DNA of 64,000 bases from Sclerodactyla briareus (Eukaryota > Echinodermata > Holothuroidea > Dendrochirotida > Sclerodactylidae): assembly GCA_026419785.1 (NCBI GenBank), contig JAODTK010005660.1, positions 186,001-250,000 of the forward strand, in the 5' to 3' direction. The notes under the pieces are model-generated. The model saw only the letters and a list, made by a program, of their open reading frames with translations. It made no database searches and was not told the origin of the DNA. Shown one piece after another: positions 34,616-45,234 of the stretch; the stretch's first letter is position 1, and every line of letters begins with the position of its first letter. A program made the translations under genes and the position numbers.

Positions 34616-36557
34616 AATAGGTCGAAATAATTACACCCTGACGCTTTGCTTAGCTCATAGCGGTGTTAACCTTCGAGCGGATTACATTGTTTTCACATTA
34701 TAGATTACAAGACGCTCGGATTGCTTGCTTTGCTGGCGGTGTGAAACAACCTTCACACTTTACGGTTGTATCTGCCTTATCTCCGTTTGCACATTCAGCA
34801 CCTTCCCCGTTGACTAAGCCCCTTCGCCGTCGACGCTCAACAGAGCATGATCAGAATTCATAGGATGTAGCCCTGCGTTCAGGTCATCCGATAACCTGAT
34901 GGTGCCGGCTAGGTTTTAAGTGAGGAATCACGATCGACAGGATATTTTGAGTTGTTAAATAGCGTGGCTTACAGTCACTATTCCACTACATTCCTGTATC
35001 CCACGGTCCAGATCGTAGGGTGGGGGGGGGGGGGGGGGGTTGGGTGGTCGTACCCCGCTCCGACAAAATGCCACCGCAAATAGTAACCACTACGCTTACC
35101 TATTTGGAGTTCAGTTCATGCATTCCTAATCGGATTCCTCGCATCGAAAATATAAAGGGTTGTGAAAAATACTCTGCCAGTTGTCAGAGGAACTAATTTA
35201 TATGATTTCGTTCTCCAAACGTCCAGTCGCCAAAGCGTTTCAGCGTTTAATGTTTTATATATTACACCGATACGTTTTTATGGACTCTCTGTTGAAGATT
35301 CAGCAGAGAAAGAATATTGTTCCTACCTACTCGAAGGTGGTGACTTCCAGTTAACCGCCGTCATCATGCAATTGAAGGAATTGCCACCATGGCGATAGTG
35401 GTAAAAGACCGCACAGCATAGATTATATAGGAACATTTGTTGAAGAGATTAATAGGATTAGGAGCTTAGGAGTAATACAGGTTTTGGGAATATACGTGGC
35501 CTTACTGTCTGTGGCACCCTTGCAGAGTCACTTATTAATGTATTCGAGGTATACTGGCCTTCGGTGCCACGGCGCTGTTAGCACGAGGTAAATTCACCGT
35601 TATGTGACTATCAGAATCAATTGTTTCTTTGATCTCTGCCACTGGAGAGAGAGAGGGCGCAGTTTACAATAATCTCCAGTTGGTAGAATAAACCGAGGCC
35701 CGCGAACGCCTGTTTCATTGTTTGCGAGAACATGTTTTGTTTGCAGGGAACCACATATTGTTCTTAGTTCATTGTAATAAACCGGGGGGGTTTAACGCCA
35801 AGTGAATACAAAATACAAATTGCCGCACCTTACTGACTAGGTGGAGGGAACGCCTTTCATGGGATTTTGTATTTTCCCGGAGACCATTTTCAGCATCATA
35901 TCCAGTGACTGATAGCAAACAGTCTGCCAATCTCGGTGAGTTGTATCGGTCCGTTTTATCGGTGCCTTTTTGTCCTCTGTTAGAAGTTAGAACTCTACTA
36001 GTTTCCAAATATGGGCATGGAAATAGCCACATAGGGAGGCAATTGGTGTATGCCAATTTATGAAAACTAACAGGAAACTAACAATCGACTAACACGCATA
36101 ATTATCATCCTATTTCTAAAACTAGCCAAACTAAAACATTATGGCAATAGGACCATTCTAATATATTTTAGCTCAATTCATTTTCATTTAGGGTTTCTGT
36201 GTAACTTCCTCCCTTCCTGCGTATACGCATCCCGAAAATATAGTTCTCCTGTCTACGATGTTTAGCTCAATGACCCTACCACCTCAGCCATGTGGTAGGG
36301 TCTATGAGCGGCTTTCACATTGTCTCTCCTCCCCCCCCCCCCCCCCCCGTAATGTCAGATTCCTGAAATTTCTCAAGAGTAAAATGGAATTTCTCAACAA
36401 AGCAACATTGCTAGAACCTCCATGTTGGGGGTGGGGTCTTGATAAGTCCACTTTTTTCATCTGTGCTCGTTTGAAGCAAATCTGTTACATGACCATTGGC
36501 CTTCAACGACAACCGCTTCGTCTTCGACCACTACCCCAGTACCCCTTGCCCTTAAAA
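34616..36557. other. No supported gene; 19-nt G run at 35021-35039
   Basis: Short frames only. A (GA)n-rich spot lies at 35647-35656. C/G homopolymers occur at 35021 and 36330-36348. Confidence 0.5.
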
Positions 36558-36596
36558 CTCTACGAGACGCACCTGTTCAGTGCGTCTCGTATAGAG
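36558..36596. repeat. Short near-perfect hairpin
   Basis: CTCTACGAGACGCAC (36558-36572) pairs with GTGCGTCTCGTATAGAG (36580-36596) over a 7-nt loop, with a two-base bulge. It could be a stem-loop in an RNA or the tip of a foldback element. No further palindrome extends outward. Confidence 0.75.
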
Positions 36597-36887
36597 GAGA
36601 CGAAAGTTTGAATGGTCTAGGCTACTGCAGTACCCACACGCATCAGAGGGCCTTTATGACAAATACACTCACAAACATGACGAAATGCAGTGGACTGTCC
36701 ATACGCTCATACCGCGAGAAACATCTTGATGATGTATGTTTTTGCCCTCATTACATATGGCTCCAACAGTAAAGGGGGCGAGATGACAGGCTTTTCTAAC
36801 ATCACACAGACAAAAACCTCGAGCATTTAATACAGGATGCAAGCCCGTCATTTCCTGAGCTAAAGTTTGCACCTGCGCTCACTGCAG

Positions 36888-37075
36888 AGACGTAGCGAGC
36901 GGGTGTGTGGGGGCGGGGGTCGGGGGTTACGAGATGGGGTGTGGGGGTGTCACACCCCCAATAATTTATGCTGTCGGCATTTTTGTCTGTCGCAAATAGA
37001 GAGTCCCGGGAGGAAAGGTGAAGAGAGCGGATGAGGAAGAAAGGAGGAAGGCTGAATAGAGAAAAAGAGAATCGG
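36888..37075 (+). mobile_element. Repeat family with GTGTCACACCCCCAATAATTT, copy 1
   Basis: GACGTAGCGAGCGGG...GGGGGTGTCACACCCCCAATAATTTATGCTGTCGGCATTTTTGTCTGTC, followed by an A/G-rich AAGGTGAAGAGAGCGGATGAGG segment, aligns with 55900-56060. GGGGGTGTCACACCCCC is itself a perfect palindrome. A GTAGCGAGCGGGGG start is typical of several invertebrate transposon termini. The right end is not defined. Confidence 0.6.
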
Positions 37076-37779
37076 AGGCTTCTTTATCGGTTATTCCGAT
37101 TCCCCAGTTATCCATTTGGTAAACTCATTCACCAATCCAATCACCCGATGCCTGCTAGTTGAGAACCTGATCAAATAATTGATCACTAATCACGACTACT
37201 GGTATAGCTAGGCCTCAGCTAGATGAATGTCAGAATCGCCAGATGGAATTGGAGGCCTCCGTGTAGACCGCAGCCCACGAGTCAGAGAGTGCCGCGCGGC
37301 CCAGGCTAATGCCAGTCGATATTTGTCAATTATTAAATCAAATTTGTACATGTTTCAATCCAATTGCTGCAATGGACTCACTTATACTACAAGCTTGAAC
37401 CCAATTTTCTCGTTACTTATTTGTCACTTGGCTATCTTTCGATATATGAATATTTATCCATACACATTTAGGCTAACTCCATTATTTAACTCAACTCTGC
37501 TTTTTCAGCAATTTTGAAATTGCAAAAAAACCTGCATGCAACTGATTACTTACTGTATGTACAATCAATGAGAAGTATTCGAATTTCGAAGAACTGTGAA
37601 GAGATAGTGGTGCTTTTGAGAAGTATTTTACCTGTTTCCCGTTTACAAAATAGAGCTCTAACCTATGGGTATAATGGCGCTTTATAGTTGTGAGCGAGTC
37701 TTTTCCGGGAACTATTACCTGAAAAATATGAATTTATGACTGGAAATCACCCCTCAGAAGTTACCCTATATGCCCCAAA
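37076..37779. other. No supported feature
   Basis: AT-rich, with one 96-codon frame (37227-37517) without recognisable content. Confidence 0.5.
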
Positions 37780-38287
37780 TTGCATGTGAAGATGCTCGAG
37801 TTCTAAAAAAATTCCAGAAGCGAGGGGTCACCCCTCCCCGTATACCCCTCCCCCAGGAACTTTCCGAAGCAATAACCACCAGCCCATGCCCCCTGTCCCT
37901 GAATCCTCCTACAGCACCCACTAATTGCAACAGGTTGAGCCCGAGCGGCACTACATTACATTCACCAATGTTCAGCATACAGAATCTGAGTCCAAATTCC
38001 GATTGTATAATCTACTTTCCAATATAGAGTAGACCGGCATGCAATGTTTCTTCGTTATCCAATCGAATCTTCTTCTGCCGACTGCCATGAAAAAATAATA
38101 TAAGAAAGGAAATTCTACTCAGCACTAATTTTCCTTGAAATATTCACCAATTGCTCTGAGGACGTTTCAAAACCAACCAACCCCTCCCCTTAGACCCCTC
38201 CCCCATATCAGTAACCATTTACAGATCTGTCGTCAAATCAGAGCCCCCACACCCCCAACTGAAAACCCCTCTCTACGCCCCTGGCCT
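37780..38287 (-). mobile_element. CAGGGGCGTAG family element, minus-strand copy
   Basis: Read on the minus strand from 38287 it begins GGCCAGGGGCGTAGAGAGGGG, then TTGGGGGTGTGGGGG, GACAGATCTGTAA.GGT.ACTGATATGGGGGAGGGTCTA.GGG and TTTTGAAACGTC.TCAGA. This order is matched by the + copy starting at 38706. The interior is non-coding. The left end (about 37780-37860) is again rich in CCCCTCC runs. Confidence 0.7.
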
Positions 38288-38703
38288 CACTGAGCCGATG
38301 CCGAGAGTATTTCCTCAGTGGAGTCACTGAGGACATTCTGAAGGTAGTATACACTGTCTTGTGGACTAGGTTTGTCCCTATTCTGTATCAAACTTCTACT
38401 GAACAGTATTGAACTTTGTACAGGGTTACCCCGATAAACCCAGTTTTATAGCAGTTGTTCATTCGACTGACTGATGTTTTTAGTTTTCGGCTTTCACTCA
38501 GTTATACTGTCCATGTCGCCTTGGTAACCCTTTCCTGGATAGGACTCATTAAATCCGTGGCGTGGTCACCAATAAAAGGTGTCCACGCACTCTCTAAATG
38601 TATGTCTTTTGTTTTGCTTGGTTTTCACATTTATGGAGTATTGTATTGATTGTCGTAATACAGCACTAAAGGGACAATAGTTAGCCTCGATCCGAAGCAA
38701 TCG

Positions 38704-38900
38704 GAATCAGGGGCGTAGCGAAGGGTTGATGATTGGGGGGTGTAGAGAATATGTATGCCGACGGATCTGGTAACGGTGACTGATATGGGGGGGAGGGTCT
38801 AGGGGCGGGGGTATCCGGTGGGTGGAAAATTTTGAATATTGAAACGTCATCAGATGAAATCTTGGTGCAAGATCTTCAGTAAATATTGGGCGTCAGTAAT
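38704..38900 (+). mobile_element. CAGGGGCGTAG family element, plus-strand copy
   Basis: It begins TCAGGGGCGTAGCGAAGGG, followed by GGGGGGTGTAGAG, GACGGATCTGGTAACGGTGACTGATATGGGGGGGAGGGTCTAGGGG and ATTGAAACGTCATCAGATGAAA, matching the minus copy 420 bases to the left. The two copies sit head to head, with 38288-38703 between them holding no other feature. Confidence 0.7.
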
Positions 38901-39587
38901 TACTCGACGCCGCTCACCACGCCAAAAGATTTGCCCGATTTATAAACAATGCCAGATTTTGCTGCAGCTCGTGAGTATTGAAGCAGACCATCACTACACA
39001 CTGGCGCGAAGCGCGCAAAAATTTGACACTTCAATGGTGCAATTGTCAGCAAGTTTCGGCCATTTAGTACTTCTTCTTTCCACTTATGCATTAGGGTATC
39101 TTCTAACCAGATTTTTAACTTATTCTGTGCCCAAAGTTGGGTAGTTTCCTGCCTGAATTTTTTATCCAAAAAAAAAAAACTGGGGTGCCCTTAATCTCTC
39201 GCCGTGTACTCTAGCTCTGTCCCGCTCGCATGATTCCCCGCCTAAACCGACTTTTTCATGTTCCATATGAGAAATTCTTTCTTGATTGTTTTCAGCAAAA
39301 TGGCTTGACTTTTTCTATTTTCTCTGGGCTATAGGACCAGAAACAACAACTTCTCAAAGAACTGTCAGTGTCATGGAAATAAAATGTCAAACGCTAACGC
39401 CTATTCCCCCTTTTGCCGATTGCCGACAGACTCGTCACTCGTCCATTACAAACCGCCTGGCAACGGCGTCACATTATATATATGTTTGTCCAGCGTGGCC
39501 ATCTCTTGCCGACGCTGAATGGCATTAGCTAATGAAGAGCCAAAAGTCGACAAATTTGCCGATACTAAATTCTGGCTTCCGTTTTCC
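38901..39587. other. No supported gene
   Basis: The 101-codon frame at 38839-39144 begins inside the transposon copy and shows no domain. A poly(A) run lies at 39168-39179. Confidence 0.45.
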
Positions 39588-39738
39588 TTCTATTCCTCTT
39601 CCATTCTCTGTCTCCCCCTTCACTCCCTTACTTCCCTTTTCCTTTCCTTCCCCTCTTTCTTTCTTTCCTCCTCTCCTCTTTCCTCTTCTTTTCCTCCTCT
39701 TCTCTTTCCTCTCTTTTCTTTCCTCTTTCTCTCTTTTT
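39588..39738. repeat. Polypyrimidine tract, about 150 nt
   Basis: The + strand is almost pure C/T (CTTCC, TTTCCTC, CTCTTTC words) with very few purines. The Arg/Lys/Glu-rich frame on the minus strand and the Ser/Phe/Leu-rich frames on + are by-products. Mirror-symmetric parts could adopt a triplex. Confidence 0.9.
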
Positions 39739-40004
39739 CCGAATCTCGAAAGTTGCCGACGGCATGAAATTATGGGTTCGCTACAGCCCTGATCGGAATT
39801 AGTTCGCATTCGGTGTTCCTTGCGTCTGACGAAATGGGATGTAGAACTGCTCCACAACACGTAGAATTATAATATTGGTATAGGAATCTACACAATAATT
39901 TTATTACCAAGTGTTTTTTGATTCTTTACAGCGCAAAAGGAAGTATTATCAGGCACAGTGACACAGGCCGTGTTTACGTGCTGCGAATGTGTGTGTACGC
40001 GTGG

Positions 40005-40027
40005 CTTCTCTCTCTCTCTCTCTCTCT
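40005..40027. repeat. (TC)n microsatellite
   Basis: About eleven perfect TC units. Confidence 0.95.
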
Positions 40028-40502
40028 GTTGTTTAAGTTCAAGTAGGCATGTATGTTGCTCGTGTAGAGCGAGAAGCTTTGTTTTGTTACCTGCCAAGGT
40101 ACCCTAAGGTAAATGGAAAGCCAAAACCGAAATATTTGAGGACAATACTCCTATTGGCTAGGGACTAGTTTGAGAAGGTGTAATGGAGCATATTCAAACA
40201 TATTTGCCATTATGTCATCCAAAGTCATCAAGGTGGGGAGGTGTACATAAGTTCCCCGGAGGGACGCGATCCACAGCCGGAAAGTCTTGGCGGGAACCTC
40301 ACCCTAACCCCATGTTTAAGAAAGATGCTGGGAAAAAACAGAAAGGCAACGGTAACAAGCTTTGGATGGGAGAAGGGATATACTTTCGATCTTACGCCTA
40401 ATTGATAATATCTTAGGTAGGTCAGTGAGGAAAGTAGCAGGTACACATGCAGGTGGGGTGGGAGCCATAGGCATTATAATAACATGCTTGTTCTGAGCGG
40501 AG
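40028..40502. other. No supported feature
   Basis: A 72-codon frame (40183-40401) is unrecognised. Left flank of the LINE fragment. Confidence 0.5.
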
Positions 40503-40880
40503 TAACCAGGTTCCGTGTTTTCAGCTCAATCGTTCTTCCAGTCTTCGTTGTTGAACTGAGGCTACCTCACTTCGCCGTATTCTTAGATACCGCTTCCAGG
40601 ACTGGGTGTCCAACGACAGGGTATCTGGGGTGGCGGATGTCATGTAAGCTGCCTATCTGCTAATATAATATATGGAGCATATGGCGCGCCTCCCGTCTAC
40701 ATCCTGTCCACCGTGTTCTGTCTCCACGGGACCCCATGGACTGTTGGATTAGGGCTGTCCGCCAGGGCGGCCACGTAGCTATGGTTGGCGCAGCATGCTC
40801 GGTTTCATCCCTCGGAGAGTTCGGGGTAGGAAGGGGTCAGGCCTGGTTGCTTGCTCAGAGAAGGCTGCGTGATCGGAAGT
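40503..40880 (+). pseudogene. Decayed LINE 3' end, same family as 51263-52040
   Basis: Translation gives RFRVFSSIVLPVFVVE (40507-40557), then in another frame TSLRRILRYRFQDWVSNDR (about 40561-40619), HMARLPSTS (about 40679-40710), GRPRSYGWRS (about 40768-40797) and GLVACSEKA (about 40844-40870). The blocks have the same order and spacing as VISD...SLCRILGYRWQDHVSHAR, HMARFPADDPTH, GRPRSSWLAQ and GLVACLEEAG in the second copy. This is the C-terminal region after the RT domain. The RT core itself is absent, so it is a 5'-truncated copy with frameshifts. Confidence 0.85.
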
Positions 40881-41466
40881 GCCTTCCATGCATGCGCTCC
40901 CACGGGTGATTGTGTTTGGGCAGAATGAATAGTGAGGGAATTTATGTATTGAATGAAAGTCGGTGATGTCCGGAAAACGGGTGAATCCGGTGCCCCTAGT
41001 GCGCTTGATTTCCCCACGACCAGAGAAAACTTAAAAAAGGCGATAACTGTTGTTGCTTGCTTCCAAATCGGTCGATCAACGGTATTTCACGCCCCTTCAA
41101 GTACTGAAAAGACACAGACTTCGAATTGCTTTGGAATTATTGATATTCAAAAATTCTGCCGACCAAGTTATTCACCGCCTGAGGCGACAAAATGGGAAAC
41201 ATTTCTCAACTCAACTTCCACCACTTTCCTCCATAATTTATAGGTCGCCGAAGTCCGATCAAATCATCGTACATATTTTATCACCACTCCAATCCCAGCG
41301 ATAAAATTATCGTATCGTATCATATCACACTAGTGTGAACAGCACTTAATCAACTGGGCGCGGACCAATCAACTGACACACGCACTACTATGACTATGGT
41401 TGCCCGTGCATGTCTGCAAGTCTTGTGGAACAAGGTTGACTTTTTCATGAATGGCGGCGGTAAATT
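40881..41466. other. No supported gene; a CCAAT box at 41366
   Basis: TGGGCGCGGACCAATCAACTG (41357-41377) and GAATGGCGGCGGTAAAT at 41450 look promoter-like, but they lie in the 3' flank of the minus-strand LINE and nothing downstream supports a gene. Confidence 0.35.
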
Positions 41467-42785
41467 TGTCCTTATTTGCTGCTAGTGTTGTACGTAGCTT
41501 CTAAGTGTTGTATGTCGTGAGGTCGATTAACAGGTGACGTGATGGCACTAATGGGAATCGAAAGGTGACAATTGATTGCCATATGAAAAAAAAAAAAAAT
41601 GGTGAACCCTCTGACACGACGCCTGGTTGCAAGAGGCTGCCATCCCAACTCCTTCATCATATTGGCAACGGCCTCGGCGGACCTAGATTTGAAGTCGTTC
41701 AAAAGCAGCCCTACGTGACAGAATTCATTCAAGAGTATAAACAAGATTGCAGTATGGGGGTCCCACACACTCGAGGATTATTCAAGTAAGGGTCGCACTA
41801 AGGGTCCCTAATGCGAACGCCTTGACGCCTTGTGGGCAAGATGGAGATTTCTCATAACAACAGCAAGAGTATGATTCGCAGTGGCGGCAATTGGTTAAAA
41901 AATGATCATAAGGGACGATTAATTGTCAGGGTAACACCAAGTAGGAGTGGTTCTTTGTCTCTCCAACTACACGCTGGGTCTGGTACTGGAGAGAAAGTTG
42001 CTGACCCAACGGGTTGTTAGTGGTATACCATATGGAAAAGTTTCTGAGTAACCTCTGGTGGAAAAAAAAAAAAAACCCCCCCCAAAAACACTCAAAAGCA
42101 TTGCTGAAGTCCATGATAATCAAGTCCACCTGTCTCCTATTATTAAGGGACTTGGCATGGTCATTCACAGTGAGTATGAGTTGAGATTCCGTAGAATTTT
42201 CCTACGGAACCCGTGTTGCTCGTCAGTTAGAATGGAATACTCATCAAAATGATGCATGATGCTGGAATGGATTATATGATCCAGCACTTACAGCAACACT
42301 AGTAAGTGAAACAGGGCGACCATTCTCAGCGTGTGACCCATCACCTTTCTTATAAATGGGGGAGATATTGGCTGTAGCCAGGTCTCAGGGAGGCCACCAG
42401 TGTCCAAAGATCTTTAGAAGATCAGGCTCAGAGCAGGGGCCGGCTCTTCGGCAGCAGTTGGAGGATACGTGGGCCGATACCTCGGACCCGTTGACTTGTT
42501 TGGGTCCAGGCTTTTCGGCAGTTTAATAACCCCTTCCGGAAAGATGACAATTCATGCATAGGGGGGATGTTACTAGGATGCTCCTGAGGGAGGTCATCTT
42601 TTTCAAGAGTAAAAAACACTTTTGAACTGGTTGTTCAAAATTTGAGCCTTTGCCCTATTATCAGCTACCAAGCTGGCACCATCTCTGAGACCGGGTATTC
42701 CAATAGAATCAACCTTAAGACTTTTGATAAAGGTCCTGAACTTCTTAAGGGAGTCACTACAAATAGAAGAGTATGGCTCTTATAG
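41467..42785 (-). pseudogene. Decayed LINE ORF2 with internal deletion (CR1/L2-like)
   Basis: On the minus strand from 42740: KKFRTFIKSLKVDSIGIP, GASLVADNRAKAQILNNQF (linker before RT), then NKSTGP, LDTGGLPETW, KKGDGSHAENGRPVSLTSVA (RT motifs 1-2), and AKSLNNRRQVDLIIMDFSNA at about 42150-42090. That stretch is RT motif A with its catalytic aspartate still present. HQRLLRN and TQRVV follow. The frame then jumps directly to VMRNLHLAHKASRRS, VRPLLE, SSSVWDPHT (about 41770), ELGWQPLATRRRV and SPVNRPH, which form the C-terminal end. The part that should carry VPQGTVLGP and the YADD motif is missing near 41930. Frameshifts, stops and an A/C homopolymer interruption at 42060-42085 add to the decay. 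The family resembles the 49.5-kb 3' end. Confidence 0.9.
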
Positions 42786-42795
42786 GCATTCTTAG

Positions 42796-42868
42796 GCAAG
42801 TGCGGAACATAACTCGCACCGCTACAAAGCAATTCTTTGTAGCGGTTGCGAGTTATTTCCGCACTTGC
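42796..42868. repeat. Hairpin with 34-bp arms and 5-nt loop
   Basis: The left arm 42796-42829 (GCAAGTGCGGAACATAACTC...CTACAAAG) pairs with the right arm 42835-42868 over a CAATT loop. There are only a few differences (GGAACATAACTC against GGAAATAACTC; CGCACC against CGCAACC). It starts immediately beyond the 5' side of the minus-strand LINE fragment. It could be a foldback remnant or a snap-back duplication formed at the LINE 5' junction. Confidence 0.9.
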
Positions 42869-43279
42869 TTGAATTAACCGTAGCTGTTATAATCTCTCTT
42901 TTTCTTATAGACATTGAAAACACGCTGTTTGCGGTTGTGCAAGCGTCGGACACTTTTAGTGATCCGGAGGTTGTGTGCACTTGGAAACCAGATTTGATAG
43001 CACTAATTCCGTTTTTCTGTAAGGAAAAAAGCTGTAAGAAATTACCAAATGTTCACAATTTGCACCGAAAAAGGAGATGAACTATGTGGCAACACTGCTG
43101 AGGACTTGAGAAGTACAAGCAAGTTTGAAGTATGTGACACCCTTTAAAGGACAATGGAAGTGGTTGAAGGTCAAGGTGAAAGTCAAGTCCACGTCCCTTA
43201 AGTAGTTTCCATATTGACAATATATCAAGTTAATACCCAAGGGCCCTTCAACCCGGCATAAGTAAAGAAAGCATGGGTA
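42869..43279. other. No supported gene; unrecognised 71-codon frame
   Basis: The frame 42865-43080 begins inside the hairpin arm and shows no known family. GGTCAAGGTGAAAGTCAAG words lie at 43168-43187. Confidence 0.4.
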
Positions 43280-44095
43280 ACCCGCGGGGTCTTAATAAAC
43301 ATGATTTCCCACTAGGGCGATCACTGTACTTTAGTCATTCACCCAATGAGGCTGAGACACAACTTTCTATTTTTATACATCAGTGATGGATATATTTGGA
43401 TATTTAGGTTCTCAAATGCCAGAAAATATTTCAGCTGAGAAAATTATATAGCAGACACTGTCTACTCTATAGTCGAATGTAAATATATGAGGTGTATGAT
43501 GGCTACTAAATTGAATCCATAAAATCTAGATGATTAGACTCTTTCTCCTCGTAATTACACAACACTGCATGTGTAACTAGTACAACTAACCCAAAAATGT
43601 GCAGTTCATTACACACTAGGTGTGTAAATCTACACCATTCCCTAACTTTCATACACAAACTTTACATAATATTGTGTAATTTCCGCACATTTTGGGATAT
43701 GTGTTCTAATTACTAGTCAAGAGATAAACTCGCTGATCCCACATAACACTATCTACATGAAAGCTTTTGAGAACAGCTCAGAACCTATTATTTCAAATTT
43801 AAATACTCTTTAGAACCAGTTAGGCCTAAACTTATTGCTGTTCAGTGTAATATTTCTAATGTCTGCAATATACGTACAGTAGTTTACTAGTTCCTCTTGG
43901 TTTGCCGAGTTCGTTTGTTCTTTTAGCTCGCTTGCTTGTTGTTTGAAATGATCTTCTTTTTTTTGCTTCTTTGGGGAGTTTGCCAGCCTTTCAATTGGGT
44001 CCGATAGGCTACTATAAACAGATAAATATACAGCAGGTTAGGCTGACACCAAGTCGTTGCTACTGAAATGAAGTTACTTCTCAACGCGATTACAC
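43280..44095 (+). repeat. Local duplication, copy 1 (filled), related to 46572-46870
   Basis: Shared in order with copy 2: GGGTCTTRATAA, ATTTCCCAYYAGGG, TGRCA.AGTCAATG/GGCTGAGACACAA, CTATTTTTAYACA, CATCAG, ATATTTCAGC, GAGGTGT, GATGRGCTACT, CAGGTTAGGCT and CTTCTCARCG. The copies are roughly 70% similar by eye. Copy 1 carries about 495 extra bases between 43509 and 44002, bounded by GATGGCTACTA (43498-43508) and GATAGGCTACTA (44003-44014). Confidence 0.75.
43545..43715. mobile_element. GTGTAACTAG-type palindromic MITE relative inside the insertion
   Basis: TTACACAACACTGCATGTGTAACTAG at the left and ACATAATATTGTGTAATTTCC...GTGTTCTAATTACTAG at the right frame an interior with ACCCAAAAATGTGC / GCACATTTTGGGATAT. 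The latter pair is a perfect 11-12-bp inverted repeat. It uses the same TGTGTAA/TTACACA vocabulary and a CTAGTTACACA-like inner end as the 45900-46102 element, but lacks its TACACTCT termini. It is therefore a relative or subfamily rather than a full copy. Confidence 0.6.
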
Positions 44096-44850
44096 CAGCC
44101 TGCCCAATCAAACGTGTCTACACGCCCACGTGTCGACAGACTGACTGATAACCGTCCTACATGGCGTATAATGAGGAATTCATTCGGGCATCTGTGAATA
44201 TGAATGTTTTGAGCTCCACACTCTGAAAAAACATCTGTGTCGAATGGATTAGATTGGATCGTTTGGGGACCGAACGATTTTTTTGTCAAAATATGACGGT
44301 CATTAAATGTTGTACTGACCCGATTGTGGGTCATTTGATCCAATGTATTCAGAGTGATAATTAGCCACAACAGTTAACACAAAACTAGGGGAATGCTCGG
44401 AGTAACAAAACAAAAGTCCATCATTAATAGGGAAAGACAAGGAAAACCAAGAATATATATTCTGTCCTGTTAATCCCATATTATAGCGACATTGTTACAG
44501 TTACAGTAAACCTTCGATATTATAGCGATGTTGTTGCAGAATTTATTGAAACTTCTGAATCAACTCTCGACACCAATTGTATGAGGCCAATCAACCCAAT
44601 GTCCAATCGAATTTGTTTCTGCTCAGCGTATATGGGCAATCCTTCTGATGCTAGCAAGTATATTGCATGTACATCTTTCATTATTCATGAAGATATTCTA
44701 TATACCAACTATAGACATCGTCAGGCGGGTAAAAGCGCTGACATGTATATACCTACTGAAAATTTCTAGAAATTTCCCAAAGGCATGGGTGTTTGGAATG
44801 CATGCCGCTGACTCAACACCCACCCCACCCCCTCCCACACACACATCTGG
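44096..44850. other. No supported gene
   Basis: Short frames only. TATTATAGCGA is repeated at 44479 and 44517 within two diverged copies of about 38 bp. Confidence 0.45.
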
Positions 44851-44854
44851 TATA

Positions 44855-45112
44855 TGACGTCACAGTGGAGAGGTTTAGAAGCCTCCCACGCTCCCACTAA
44901 ACGTCATCTTAATATTCTCATTATCTTGTGAGCGTTTGTAAGTGTTTTTTTTTTCAATTCAGATCACATCCATATAGTTAGTTACAGGATTTCCATGCAC
45001 ATTTTTTACATTGCCTTAGCTTCGTATTACAAGGGAATCCGCGGTTCCCGCGTGACGTCACAAGAAGAACTCAGCAATAGACGATTGTGCCTTATTGGCG
45101 AACACGGATTGG
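44855..45112. promoter_or_regulatory. Two CRE palindromes and two inverted CCAAT boxes
   Basis: TGACGTCA occurs twice (44855-44862 and 45053-45060). The second is embedded in CGCGGTTCCCGCGTGACGTCACAAG and is followed by ATTGG at 45094-45098 and 45108-45112. CRE plus closely spaced CCAAT boxes is a common promoter combination, but no exon or transcript start is evident on either side. Confidence 0.3.
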
Positions 45113-45234
45113 CTGAAATTGTGCCTCTCTATTTTTTTTCTTGAAACCAACACGCATATACCAGATGTTGTTCTATTAGGCTTCTTTACGACCTCTTGGC
45201 CTTCAGCTGGATATAGGAACACTAGGGCTTCGTG

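Noticed and set aside
39525-39860. Arg/Lys/Glu-rich 111-codon minus frame
   Set aside because: Encoded by the polypyrimidine tract; looks like a nuclear or coiled-coil protein only through composition.
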